Origin: Leptodactylus fallax
Taxonomy: Eukaryota; Chordata; Amphibia; Anura; Leptodactylidae
DNA length: 64,000 nucleotides
NCBI GenBank assembly: GCA_947044405.1
Contig: CAMRHE010000332.1
Location: 558,001-622,000, forward strand
Direction: 5' to 3'
The position numbers were made by a program, and so were the translations under genes. Below are positions 43,732 to 55,187 of this stretch, piece by piece. The notes beneath the pieces are model-generated. The model made no database searches. It was given only the letters and a program-made list of their open reading frames with translations, and was not told the DNA's origin. Numbering within the stretch: position 1 is the first letter of the stretch; every line of letters begins with the position of its first letter.

Positions 43732-43888
43732 CCTTGGAGGTAGGAAACGTTCCTATTGCTATATGGGTCAGTGTAATCCACGGGCACGTCGTTTTGTAGG
43801 TCGCTATCTGAGACTCAGGCCTGGAGCTATGTAACTTTGCGGCCATTCCGTTTCACAGTCAGGCTCCGCCCCCCCATTACTAAATTTT

Positions 43889-45599
43889 GTAATATATTTT
43901 ATTAACAAATTTTGTCATCTTTCTGCGAAATCCTGACTTTCTTTATCCTTTTCTTTGCTTCTCCCTTCTTTAGAACTGTACTTTACTTCTTACTGAGTAT
44001 GGTGTACAGAGTTGTGTGTGTAATGAAGAAAAAATGAGGGTTGGGGGGGGTTGATTTATGTAGAAAGGTGTTTCTGGTGTGGTATAATATCATCTTTCAT
44101 ATGACACTAAGACTGAGGCGCAAGCAGCTAGTAAAAAGTGAGAGGAATTTTAGCTAGGCTTCAGGTTTATCTGTAGACAGTCCAGAAAAGGCATTAAAGT
44201 GTTTCCATAGTGTATAAGGTAACAATACTTGGCTCCCTGTATTAGAACACTGCTGTAAGTGTAGCTTGATGCCCCTGGGCCCCAATGCAGAATCTGTAAT
44301 GGGGCCCCTAACTGTCTTCTCATATTTAGAATACTGATATATTTTATGTGGCAGATTTTCAGAACCCCACTGATTCCCGGGCCCAGTAGCGGCTGCTATC
44401 TCTGCATCCCCTATAGCTATGCTTGTGACTGTAGCTGTCTATTTTATTCCCTTTATCTCTCTCTCAGGAGAGATCTTTGCTCCCCAGAAAGTGGGAGGAA
44501 TCTCTACCTTGGTTGCGCAACAAAAATAGAAGGCATGGGTAGCATGCTCGGAGATTAAAAGTGTGTATCCACTGATGCACCACCTTTCCCATATATAAGG
44601 GAGGCATCTGTAGACTATATCCAGTCATTCAGATGGAGTCCCAAGAAAGAGATTTTTGTTGCACAAACTGATCCTTTGAATAGGAGCCACGGAAGCAAAG
44701 GCCGCAAATAGGACAGATATAGGACCTGTTCTATATTTTGAGGTCCGGACTGTCGGCCCGCACATGGGACCGTGAAATTCACGGTCGTGTGTACTGGTCC
44801 ATAGAAAAGAATGGGTCAGTATGCTATCTGTGAAATACACAGATAGCACACTGATCACGGTCACGTTCGTCTGCATGGGGCCTTAGAGTCTGCTTTGACG
44901 GGTTACTAGTAATGACACCGCCTTATTAACCCCTTAATCCAACAACAAAGCAAAAAACACAATGGATAATACCAAAAAAAAATCTGAAAAAAAACATCAT
45001 ATGAAACAAAAGAAAATAAAAAAAATACAAAAACAGTAACAATGTATAAGTACGTGTTCTTATCTGTAAAGAGATTTTCGACTATATCATAACATTAGAA
45101 AAAAGACACATAATGCAGTCACATGACTTCTAGAGATTGTTCCCCAGTGATAGTCCATGAGGACGATATCTTCACTAAATAATAGGTCATGAGGATATGG
45201 TTATTAGTCTATCTGTACCAAAAGTATCATGAAATCGTGCCGGAAATAAGCTCGGTCATGTGGTATTGTTCACGTGATTGAAGCTAAATCGGCAAGTTCA
45301 GAGAAGCCGACTGTCCGTATATCTATTTACATGAATTTCTATGTTTCCACCAAACCTGGTCCTGTGATATTACTCACACGACTAAAATAAAGCCTGAAAG
45401 TTCAACTAAGCCGGCCATTTATGTACCTCTTCACATAGGCACTATCTTTGGTCAAGTGACTAGAATATTGCTCACATAACCAGCATAAGTAAGCCGGTAA
45501 CTATATAGCAAATCAAAAGGGGATAAAAAAATCTACAAAATGAAACCTGATAGAGATATATGTAACGATAAAGCCTTTGTATCACCCAAATCCATCTTC
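43889..45599. other. Unannotated spacer
   Basis: About 1.7 kb. 43889-44000 continues gene D's flank. Short stretches resemble generic dispersed repeats (44260-44345 and 44640-44890), but I cannot assign a class. There is no supportable ORF. Confidence 0.5.
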
Positions 45600-46270
45600 A
45601 ATAATATCCAGATGTCATCAATAAAGGATAAATCACATCGAAAATTCTAACCTTTGGGAAATGGGTGTTCAACTCAAAAATCCAATACGCCTCCCTTTTT
45701 ATAAGAATTTTTTAATCTTTCTCCTCCACGTATGGGATTGGGTTTGTGTCCGCTGCCCAAAAACAAAGGGAGGTATTTGGATAGTCAGGGTGGCAAGTAA
45801 TGAAATGTCTGGATGCCCCAGACACACCGGATTTATTGGGATTATTACAATGTGTTCAGTGATTCGCACTATAAGGGGTCTGGTGGTGCAACCTACATAA
45901 TACATATGACATGCTGGGCAATAAATCACATACTCGGTGTATTTAGTCTTACGATTCATAAACCCTCTTATGGGATATTTCTTCTCTTGTCTTTGGGCTG
46001 TAGCAGACGCTGCGATGACGATTGAAAATTAGATGTAAAATGATCCTGGTAAATCGGCTGATGATACCTGGAGTCTTATTCTGTACACGTAGGGTTACAT
46101 GTCCTGTACCTAGCCATGTTAGGTTTGGAAGGGGAGAATCTACCCTCACAATTGTGCCCCATATCATATGGACTCCACCTCTGGATCTTCAGTACATGTT
46201 TTAGGGGTTGATATATAAGAACCTGTAAGTCTCCTGAGAGTGTGAATGTGTGCAGTGTGTATGCTCTGTA
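45600..46270 (-). pseudogene. Penelope-like element remnant (RT C-terminus and GIY-YIG endonuclease)
   Basis: The minus strand has V-I-Y-C-P-A-C-H-M-Y-Y-V-G-C-T-T-R-P, then V-R-I-T-E-H, the G-I-Y-Y-I-G nuclease core of Penelope-like retroelements. It ends near 45640-45690 in another frame with text like W-I-F-E-L-N-T. Upstream pieces (P-N-L-T-W-L-G-T-G, then R-F-T-R-I-I) suit the RT-nuclease linker. It is broken into several frames; the RT core is absent. Confidence 0.75.
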
Positions 46271-46279
46271 GTCATACAT

Positions 46280-46912
46280 GAGACCGTACGGAGACCTACA
46301 GACAATACCAGATGGTTTTATCGTGTTATAATAGATTAGTAACTTAAAGGGGTTATCCAGTTTGTAAGACTGATGGTCTGTCCTTAGGATAGGCCATCAA
46401 TATTAGATCTGTGAGGGTCCAACACCCGGGTCCCCTGCAGATCACCAGTACCGAAGCAGCACTGTACAAACTGTATTGGCGAGTAATCTGCAAAGGTCCG
46501 GGTGTCGTCCCCCGCAGGTAATAATAATACATTTTATTTATATAATGCCAACAACCGGAGGCATCGCTGTAGTGTCTAGACTGATAGATGAGCCTGGCCG
46601 CCACTGCATTCAGAATAGATTGTAGAGGGCAGAGTTTAGTAAGGGGAAGACCGATTAGTAAGGAGTTACAGTAGTCAAGGCGAGAGTGAATCAGAGAGAC
46701 AATAAGGGTCTTTAATGTTTACCTGGTCAGCTCTCGACATATTCACAAAAGCAAATACAGCACCACATCAAGGACCTTCCTCCATATGACATTATATGAC
46801 CCATATTAGGCAGCAGGTCCTTCATTCTTAGCCTCACTGACATAAACTATTATCAGGATTGCAGCACTCACTGTTTCCTCTTCTATTATTTTTATTACAG
46901 TGTGTGTATATA
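46280..46912. other. Spacer with dispersed repeats and duplicated ZNF flank
   Basis: 46510-46730 contains a text of the ATAATAATACATTTTATTTA type seen in many frog repeats. 46735-46880 duplicates 18335-18500. No gene. Confidence 0.5.
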
Positions 46913-47270
46913 CAGTACAGACCAAAAGTTTGGACGCACCTTCTCATTCCAAGAGGTTTCTGTATTTTCATGACTATAAAAATTGTAGATTCACACTGAA
47001 GGCATCAAAACTATGAATTATCACATGTGGAATTATATACTTAACAAAAAAGTGTGAAACAACTGAAAATATGTCTTATATTCTAGGTTCTTCAAAGTAG
47101 CCACCTTTTGCTTTGATTACTGCTTTGCACACTCTTGGCATTCTCTTGATGAGCTTCAAGAGGTAGTCACCTGAAATGGTCTTCCAACAGTCTTGAAGGA
47201 GTTCCCAGAGATGCTTAGCACTTGCTGGCCCTTTTGCCTTCACTCTGCGATCCAGCTCACCCCAAACCAT
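46913..47270 (-). mobile_element. Tc1-like transposon, truncated, with transposase C-terminus
   Basis: A TA-flanked terminus, CAGTACAGACCAAAAGTTTG, starts the fragment. The minus strand codes the end of a Tc1 transposase: E-L-D-R-R-V-K-A-K, H-L-W-E-L-L-Q, R-M-P-R-V-C-K-A-V-I-K-A-K-G-G-Y-F. Its other side is cut at about 47270, exactly where the minisatellite begins. It is a different Tc1 family from 926-1113. Confidence 0.85.
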
Positions 47271-49140
47271 ACACGTCATACACACACAGCTCTGCTCCAT
47301 ACACATCATACACACACAGCTGTGCTCCATACACATCATACACACACAGCTCTGCTCCATACACGTCATACACACACAGCTCTGCTCCATACACGTCATA
47401 CACACACAGCTCTGCTCCATACACGTCATACACACACAGCTCTGCTTCATACACGTCATACACACACAGCTCTGCTCCATACACGTCATACACACACAGC
47501 TCTGCTCCGTACACGTCATACACACACAGCTCTGCTCCGTACACGTCATACACACACAGCTCTGCTCCGTACACGTCATACACACACAGCTCTGCTCCGT
47601 ACACGTCATACACACACAGCTCTGCTCCGTACACATCATACACACACAGCTCTGCTCCGTACACATCATACACACACGGCTCTGCTCCATACACGTCATA
47701 CACACACGGCTCTGCTCCATACACATCATACACACACAGCTCTGCTACATACACATCATACACACACAGCTCTGCTCCGTACACATCATACACACACAGC
47801 TCTGCTCCGTACACGTCATACACACACAGCTCTGCTCCATACACATCATACACACACAGCTCTAATACATACACATCATACACACACAGCTCTGCTCCAT
47901 ACACATCATACACACACAGCTCTGCTCCATTCACGTCATACACACACAGCTCTGCTCCATACACGTCATACACACACAGCTCTGCTCCATACACGTCATA
48001 CACACACAGCTCTGCTCCATACACATCATACACACACAGCTCTGCTCCATACACATCATACACACACAGCTCTACTCCATACACACACAGCTCTGCTCCA
48101 TACACATCATACACACACAGCTCTGCTCCATACACGTCATACACACACGGCTCTGCTCCATACACATCATACACACACGGCTGTGCTCCATACACATCAT
48201 ACACACACAGCTCTGCTCCATACACGTCATACACACACAGCTCTGCTCCATACACGTCATACACACACAGCTCTGCTCCATACACGTCATACACACACAG
48301 CTCTGCTTCATACACGTCATACACACACAGCTCTGCTCCATACACGTCATACACACACAGCTCTGCTCCGTACACGTCATACACACACAGCTCTGCTCCG
48401 TACACGTCATACACACACAGCTCTGCTCCGTACACGTCATACACACACAGCTCTGCTCCGTACACGTCATACACACACAGCTCTGCTCCGTACACATCAT
48501 ACACACACAGCTCTGCTCCGTACACATCATACACACACGGCTCTGCTCCATACACGTCATACACACACGGCTCTGCTCCATACACATCATACACACACAG
48601 CTCTGCTACATACACATCATACACACACAGCTCTGCTCCGTACACATCATACACACACAGCTCTGCTCCGTACACGTCATACACACACAGCTCTGCTCCA
48701 TACACATCATACACACACAGCTCTAATACATACACATCATACACACACAGCTCTGCTCCATACACATCATACACACACAGCTCTGCTCCATTCACGTCAT
48801 ACACACACAGCTCTGCTCCATACACGTCATACACACACAGCTCTGCTCCATACACGTCATACACACACAGCTCTGCTCCATACACATCATACACACACAG
48901 CTCTGCTCCATACACATCATACACACACAGCTCTACTCCATACACACACAGCTCTGCTCCATACACATCATACACACACAGCTCTGCTCCATACACGTCA
49001 TACACACACGGCTCTGCTCCATACACATCATACACACACGGCTCTGCTCCATACACATCATACACACACAGCTCTGCTCCATACACATCATACACACACA
49101 GCTCTGCCCCATACACATCATACACACACGGCTCTGCTAC
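47271..49140 (+). repeat. 30-bp minisatellite with an 861-bp higher-order duplication
   Basis: The unit reads ATACACATCATACACACACA then GCTCTGCTCC. Marker variants (CTGTGCTCC, CTGCTTCAT, CTAATACAT, CCATTCACG and a shortened 21-bp unit CTCTACTCC) recur exactly 861 bp apart (for example 47861/48722, 47441/48302 and 48070/48931). The array is therefore a tandem duplication of a block of 28 full units plus one 21-bp unit. Very long stop-free frames exist on both strands because the unit has no stops; they are not genes. A single copy of the unit stands at the paralogous place upstream of gene C. Confidence 0.95.
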
Positions 49141-49144
49141 ATCC

Positions 49145-49333
49145 ACACTGTAACTACATCCTGATCCTGACACGTACACTTCAGCTCATCCAGCACCGAC
49201 CACAACCAGCACGGCAGAGTCCTGTATACACTGAGCAGTAACCTGGTAACACCTCATCATGTGATCACTTGACTCCTCCCACATGTAACTGATTGCATAA
49301 CGGTGACATCATCACAGGTCCTGTAACCGCAGA
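49145..49333 (+). promoter_or_regulatory. Gene E promoter / 5' non-coding exon region
   Basis: Same block as in B and C, with CTTCAGCTCATCCAGCACCG, CTCATCATGTGATCACTTGA and TGACATCATCACAGGTCC. The donor GTAAGT follows at 49334. The minisatellite abuts it upstream. Confidence 0.58.
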
Positions 49334-49809
49334 GTAAGTATATATACAGAATACAGCTGTGCAGGGATATATATGTGTATGTATTCACTGATATTGTCTG
49401 TATGTAAACTGGTTGTTATGATGTTGATTTCCCGTTTTCTATCTGTATATCATAATATTCATCTCATGTTCTCATTTATACCTAATATCAGTCCATAAGA
49501 ACAGACATCGCTTGTGAAGAACCTCAGTGATAGTGATATATGTGCCGTATACACCGAGACCAGAGCTGGATGAGAGAAATAATACTCGGAAAAGCTGTAT
49601 TATCCCTGTGAGGCAGCACTCCACATACAACTACCCAACTTTCCTAGAATCTGAATGTATGTAAAGGGAGAACACAACATCTACACTTTATTATCTCTTC
49701 ACATGTTTCCTACTGAAATCTTATTATAGCTATTATGTATATACAATACAGGATCCTCTCTGTGGATATCTTGGTCGTAAAAGATAATTTTCCGGACTGA
49801 CCGTCAAGG

Positions 49810-49887
49810 ATGGAGAGAGACAGAAGCAAGATGGCAGAAAGTCTAATACATCTCACCCTAGAGATACTGTACCAGCTTACTGGAGAG
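49810..49887 (+). CDS. KRAB-ZNF gene E, coding exon 1
   Basis: The acceptor ACAATACAG ends at 49751. ATG 49810 begins 26 residues M-E-R-D-R-S-K-M-A-E-S-L-I-H to L-Y-Q-L-T-G-E, with the donor GTGAGA. Confidence 0.83.
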
Positions 49888-50325
49888 GTGAGAGATTCTG
49901 ATGATGTCACATGACATCATTCTTATCTATAGTAATAACAGATGATATGACTGGAGAGGTGAGAGATTCTGATGATGTCACATGACATCATTCTTATCTA
50001 TAGTAATAACAGATGATATGACTGGAGAGGTGAGAGATTCTGATGATGTCACATTACATCATTCTTATCTATAGTAATAACAGATGATATGACTGGAGAG
50101 GTGAGAGATTCTGATGATGTCACATTACATCATTCTTATCTATAGTAATAACAGATGATATGACTGGAGAGGTGAGAGATTCTGATGATGTCACATTACA
50201 TCATTCTTATCTATAGTAATAACAGATGATATGACTGGAGAGGTGAGAGATTCTGATGATGTCACATTACATCATTCTTATCTATAGTAATAACAGATGC
50301 TATGACTGGAGAGGTGAGGGACTCT
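49879..50325 (+). repeat. 71-bp donor-duplicating array (gene E)
   Basis: Six copies follow the true donor, all keeping GGAGAG/GTGAG. Two units have CACATGACATC instead of CACATTACATC, as does one unit in genes B and D. Confidence 0.92.
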
Positions 50326-50371
50326 GCACATGTATGTAGTGATATTTATTAATGTGTCTCCCCATAACCAG

Positions 50372-50551
50372 GATTACACAGTAGTGAAGAAGACCTCTAG
50401 TGGGCGCTGTCAGGCTCCTGTGTCTGAAGGATGGGGGAGAACCCTGAGCCCAATCCCGGGGCCTCCACCTCACTCCCTGATACATGAGGAGATCAATGGA
50501 CAGAAGATCCTAGAACTCACCAACAAGATGATTGAGCTGCTGACTGGAGAG
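50372..50551 (+). CDS. KRAB-ZNF gene E, coding exon 2
   Basis: A 60-residue exon, D-Y-T-V-V-K-K to L-L-T-G-E, same as gene B apart from one fewer glutamate. Its acceptor reads CCCATAACCAG instead of TCCATAAACAG. Confidence 0.85.
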
Positions 50552-50630
50552 GTGACACTGCTGGGAATGCTGGGACATTATACAGGAGCTATGAAGGGAT
50601 CTGGTGATGACTGTATCATTGTGTTGTCAG

Positions 50631-50754
50631 GTTCCTATAAGGTGTCAGGATGTCACTGTCTATTTCTCCATGGAGGAGTGGGAGTATTTAGAAGGACACA
50701 AAGATGTGTACAAGGAGGTGATGATGGAGGATCAGCAGCCCCTCACATCAGCAG
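50631..50754 (+). CDS. KRAB-ZNF gene E, coding exon 3 (KRAB-A-like box)
   Basis: Same KRAB-A-like exon as gene B, with the donor GTAATA in phase 1. The following intron (50755-51652) holds no element I can name. Confidence 0.86.
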
Positions 50755-51652
50755 GTAATAGACATGACTAAATACACACGGCCTCTCATTATCTGTATGG
50801 AAATTTTATGGTGTTAATCATGGAGAATAAATAACATATTTTATTTTAGGGGTGGTTACGGATTTGGTGATAACGATTTTGTGTTGTTGTTTTTTTGTTA
50901 GCAAGGGAGAAAATAAATCTATTTTTACTTTTTTTCTGTAAAATGACTCAGCATTGACCGCAGCATTTTAGGGGTTAAATGGTAAGTATGCTTTCCGATT
51001 GATAATTGGGGAATGTGATATGATGAACAAATGTCCATGGTTCCCCCTCCCCTGGGGTTATCTGAAGTGACAAGCACATGAGAATAAAATAATCCTTCTC
51101 TCGCTGCACTGTCAGCTGCTCCTGTTCTCCTGCACACTGGTTAAAGTGAAGCTACAAGGATATACAGCCTTGCTTTAACCTGTGATATCTCAAAATCTAG
51201 CTGAGCTACAGGCATGATCTTGGTCTTGTTTTAAAGCATTCAGCTCATGATCTCCAACACTGTCCTCCTCCTCTTTCCTAAAGTACACATAGGGAGTGTG
51301 TGAGGCGGAAACCACCTAATAGCAGTGACTCACAGGAGCCTTTATGGTTCTCCACTGAGCATTTCACTAGAAGAGAGAGGTGACAGGAGCAGTGACACAT
51401 GGACCTAGGAAGATGGTGACTGCAAGACAGAAGAGGAGACCAGCCCGGTGGCCGAACATCATCATCTACTGGTCCTCGCTCTGAGGTCTACTGTTACATT
51501 GTCATGTGTTTTGCCACCACTTTCTTTGTTGACTTTTGCTGCATGCTATGTAAATCGCACAAACATTTTTTTCTGTACAAATATCATAAAATATCAACAT
51601 AGTGTTTGAGGTTATACTAATCAAAATGAATAATCAGTTTTCTTTTTGGCAG

Positions 51653-52852
51653 ATGACTGTACCAGGAGCTCAGAGGGACATCTCATATCTACAGGTTATA
51701 AAGCAGATGATGGTGATATCACACAAGATACATATGGAGATCATGTCATTATCCCAGATATATTCATAGCCCTTCAAAGTAAAGACCTATCATCTGATCC
51801 TTTTATACAGGTCCTATCGTCTAATCCTTCACAGATTGTGAAGCAAAGTAAAATTCGCAGAAGGAATGATCAACATCAACAAAGACACACGCGGGATAAG
51901 CCATATTCATGTTCAGAATGTGAGAAATGTTTTAACCAGAAATCAGATCTTGTAAAACATCAGAGAATTCACACGGGAGAGAAGCCATATTCATGTTCAG
52001 AATGTGGCAAATGTTTTACGGACAAATCCAATCTTATTAGACATCAGAGAATTCACACAAGGATAAAGCCGTTTTCATGTTCAGAATGTGGCAAAAGTGT
52101 TTTAAAAAAAATCAGATCTTGTTATACATCAAAGAGAGCACACAGGGGAGAAGACATTTCCATGTGCAGAATATGGGAAATGTTTTAACCAGAACTCAGA
52201 TCTTGTCACACATCAGAGAATTCACACAGAGAAGTCGTTTTCTTGTACAGAATGTGGGAAATGTTTTAACCAAAAATCAGTTCTTGTTACACATCAGAGA
52301 ATTCACACAGGGAAGAAGTCATTTTCATGTACAGAATGTGGGAAAGGTTTTTATCAGAAATCAGATCTTATTAAGCATCAGAGAATTCACAAAGGAGAGA
52401 AGCCATATTCATGTTCAGAATGTGAGAAATGTTTTGCACAAATATCAAATCTTATTATCCATCAAAGAATTCACACAGGTGAAAAGCCATATCCATGTTC
52501 AGAATGTGGGAAATGTTTTAGTGTTAAATCGAGTCTTGTTACACATCAAAGAATTCACAAAGGGGAGAAGCCATATTCATGTTCAGAATGTGAGAAATGT
52601 TTTGCACAAAAAGCAAATCTTATTAGCCATCAAAAAACTCACACGGGGGAGAAGCCATATTTATGTTCAGAATGTGGGAAATGTTTTAACGTTAAATCAA
52701 GTCTTGTGACACATCAAAGAATTCACAAAGGGGAGAAGCCATATTCATGTTCATTATGTGCGAAATGTTTTACACAAAAGGCAACTCTTACGAGCCATCA
52801 AAGAATTCACACAGGGGAGAAGACAAGTTTATGTTCAGAATGTGAGAAATGA
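51653..52852 (+). pseudogene. KRAB-ZNF gene E, terminal finger exon, frameshifted
   Basis: The acceptor CTTTTTGGCAG leads to [10 protein letters not shown]. The linker has a single 13-residue S-S-D-P repeat. Two intact fingers follow; in finger 3 the text around 52093-52105 (an extra AG and a short A-run) shifts the frame by one, and the frame opened at 51653 stops at 52188. The other fingers continue in the +1 frame to TGA 52850-52852. Finger 4 has lost its second cysteine (C-A-E-Y), seven intact fingers follow (5-11), and a last one is cut after C-S-E-C-E-K. The late fingers alternate in the same two-type pattern as gene A. As written the protein ends after two fingers; an assembly error in the A-run is possible. 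Confidence 0.88.
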
Positions 52853-53121
52853 GAAATCGTTCTATATAATTTCCATGCAGAAATAGGAAAGTTTAGATTG
52901 GGCATTACGCAATTGAAGTTTTTATAGTTTTTGTATAATTCCATTTTCCAAGCTAAGGGATAGTATGGTATAACCTACGCAAATTTGACAAAAGGAAATC
53001 CTGTATAATGTTAGAAAAGATTTATCATGTTCTTGTTATATTTCTTTTTTCTACTTTTGCAGTAGTTGGAGCTTAATGGGTTTGTATCTGGTTGTGTGGG
53101 TTTTAAATGTATGTATTAGAG

Positions 53122-54333
53122 CAGGGGTCAGCAACCCCCGGCACTAGTGCCAGAGTCGGCACCCAAGGCATATCTACCTGGCACAGGACTCTCTCTGCTG
53201 TTTTAAACAAATGGCAGTGCTGCTCCAGGAGGCAATCGCTCTCTAATCGTCCATGTAAATGCAATCGAACTGGAGGATGCACTGGGAGGTGGTGGGAACA
53301 TGAGGCACAATGTCTATGTGTCCCGGCCAGTAGCCTAGTCAAAGGACAGCAATTACCTGTGCAAAGTATAATATTAGAAATGAGCCAATCGAAGCTGCAG
53401 AAGTGGAATTCGATCCGAATTTCAGGAAATATTCGATTCACATGGAATCCGGATTTCCTGATGCTTCGCGGTAACGAATATTTAGTAAGGACCTTTGTGA
53501 CATCAGACGGTCACATGATGTTCTCTAGTGATGTGATTGGGTAAGCGTGTCTTTGCTTGTTAGCAGATCCTTCCACATGAATAAAACTTGTCCGTGCTGG
53601 AGAGAGAGAGACATGACCGCGGCATCCAAGGGCTTCCGCCATTTTGTTGCCCACCTGGCTCTCTGTAGCCCGGAAATAGCTGTTTATTAACCGCGAATTA
53701 ATTTGGATCGAATACAATCATATCGCGAAATGCGGCGTAGTTGCCGACTTGAATTTTTGAATACTTCGCTCATCTCTATATAATATGGCAGCTAAATTTG
53801 CCTTCATTCATTTCAATAATACTGTGAAAATTTGTTTTGATTTCTTCAACAAAAAGACTAGTCTGTGTGATGGGCGTCCTCTGCCCCACAAAGCAGGCTT
53901 ACTGCAGATTACACTGAGCCCCATGTTCAGGTCAAATATGAATCATTTTGGTAAAGGATCCCATTGAAATGTAAGTTCCATCGACTAACTAACTGGTTGC
54001 AGTTATGGTTTGCGTTATATGACTTTCATGTAGGACAGTGTTTCCCAACCTTTTCAGACACAGGGTCCCTCTGGGAAAAAAAAAATTCCTTGGAGCACCC
54101 CTACCAAATAATTTTACCACAAGCCAAAAAACATCCTAAGGACACAGATAACATTGCATAAAGGCATGGGATCATCCTTCTAAATACTTCTAGAGTGTTG
54201 AGGCCCCCTGTTGGTTATCACCGATGTAGGAGGGCGACACCCTTACCATTATTACATGGCACACTGAGTACTTCATCTTTTGATTTTTTTTTTCCAAATC
54301 GGCACCCCAGACTAAAAAGGTTGCTGACCCCTG
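53122..54333. mobile_element. hAT nonautonomous element with nested MITE
   Basis: The termini CAGGGGTCAGCAACC (53122) and GGTTGCTGACCCCTG (to 54333) are inverted repeats of the hAT type. The flanking 8-mers TATTAGAG and CATTACAG agree at six places. Inside, near 54038, a second hAT-like terminus (CAGTGTTTCCCAACC) begins another fragment. No transposase. Confidence 0.78.
53375..53778. mobile_element. hAT MITE nested in 53122-54333
   Basis: 404 bp, starting TAGAAATGAGCC and ending TTCGCTCATCTCTA, with a perfect 8-bp target duplication TATAATAT at 53367-53374 and 53779-53786. The termini are of the same type as the large hAT in gene D's intron. Confidence 0.85.
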
Positions 54334-54341
54334 CATTACAG

Positions 54342-54917
54342 GATCCATTAACATATTACAATCACCTCTACAAATGACGGCCGAATGAGTCAAAAAAGTA
54401 AAGGCAGAATAATACATGGAGCGTTTATGTCATCTTTGCTGTAATAAATATAAAATCTTCCCTCTGGGTCTATGTTAGTTTTTGTGGGAGCTGTGTATTA
54501 GAAAGCAGATCCCTATTGTGTACTGTTCTTAGTGTATATTCATTTTGGTAGCATTGCTTCTATGGTCTGTGTTGATCCCTAGTAGTGGAGAAGATGAGAA
54601 ATTTGGGGATGATGAGTACAGATTCGCGAAAAAGATGATTCAGATTAACCCAGATCTCAAACATTGCAAGATATGGTTTTGGATTATGAAGGGTGTGTCA
54701 TCAAGGATATGGTTTCATTGTGGATCCTTGTGGCAGATACTGCAGCTACAACAGATGATACATGTAGACTGGGTTAGAATATAATCGAACCACAATTTCC
54801 AGGGGATGTATTCAAAGGTAAGGCAGGAGAGTAGCCATAAATTAGTCAGGACTCAAAAGTAGATAGTCAAAAAGGTAGAATTCGGGAACAGAATTGGTTC
54901 AAACCCAGGCAATCATA
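54342..54917. other. Unannotated spacer
   Basis: About 0.6 kb with a short 79-codon plus-strand frame (54545-54784) that has no recognisable domain. Nothing else seen. Confidence 0.5.
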
Positions 54918-55075
54918 GGAGAGATATATTTATTTATTCTGCTTACTTGTATCACGTAGGAAACCCACACAAACATGGGGAGAACATACAAACTCCTTGC
55001 AGATGTCACCCTTGGCTGAATTTGAACCCAGGACTCCAGCGCTGCAAGGGCGAAGCCACTGTGCAAGACTTGAGC
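54918..55075 (-). repeat. tRNA-derived SINE-like fragment
   Basis: On the minus strand the text has GCACAGTGGCTTCGCC, GCAGCGCTGGAGTCCTGG, a pol III B-box-like GGTTCAAATTC and GTTTGTATGTTCTCCCCATG. I recognise this as a common amphibian and fish short repeat. There is no clear tail. Confidence 0.5.
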
Positions 55076-55187
55076 AATAGTGATACGCAAATCAATTCTG
55101 CACAAATCAAATTTGTTTGAAATTTTCAAAACTTTCAGATGGTGCGTTAAATATTGGATTACAATATTCATGGCATGTAAGGGTTAA

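Larger units (their letters stand above)
38105..43874 (-). mobile_element. L1-clade LINE, near full length
   Basis: The perfect 14-mer CATTACTAAATTTT at 38091-38104 and 43875-43888 flanks 5,770 bp. On the minus strand the element starts with GGGGGGGCGGAGCC and ends AATAAAAATTATTGAAACT with no long A tail. It has a 5' UTR, ORF1 (43731-42448), a 281-bp spacer and ORF2 (42166-38411). Both ORFs keep one frame over most of their length with a few nonsense codons, so the copy is fairly young but not active as written. Gene B's flank at about 27340 shows the paralogous site without the insertion. Confidence 0.93.

Noticed and set aside
47193..49241. Very long open frames (682, 643 and, antisense, 640 codons) of H-T-H-H-T-A or S-Y-T-H-S-S repeats
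   Set aside because: They come from a stop-free 30-bp satellite unit read in several frames on both strands; no splice or promoter context.
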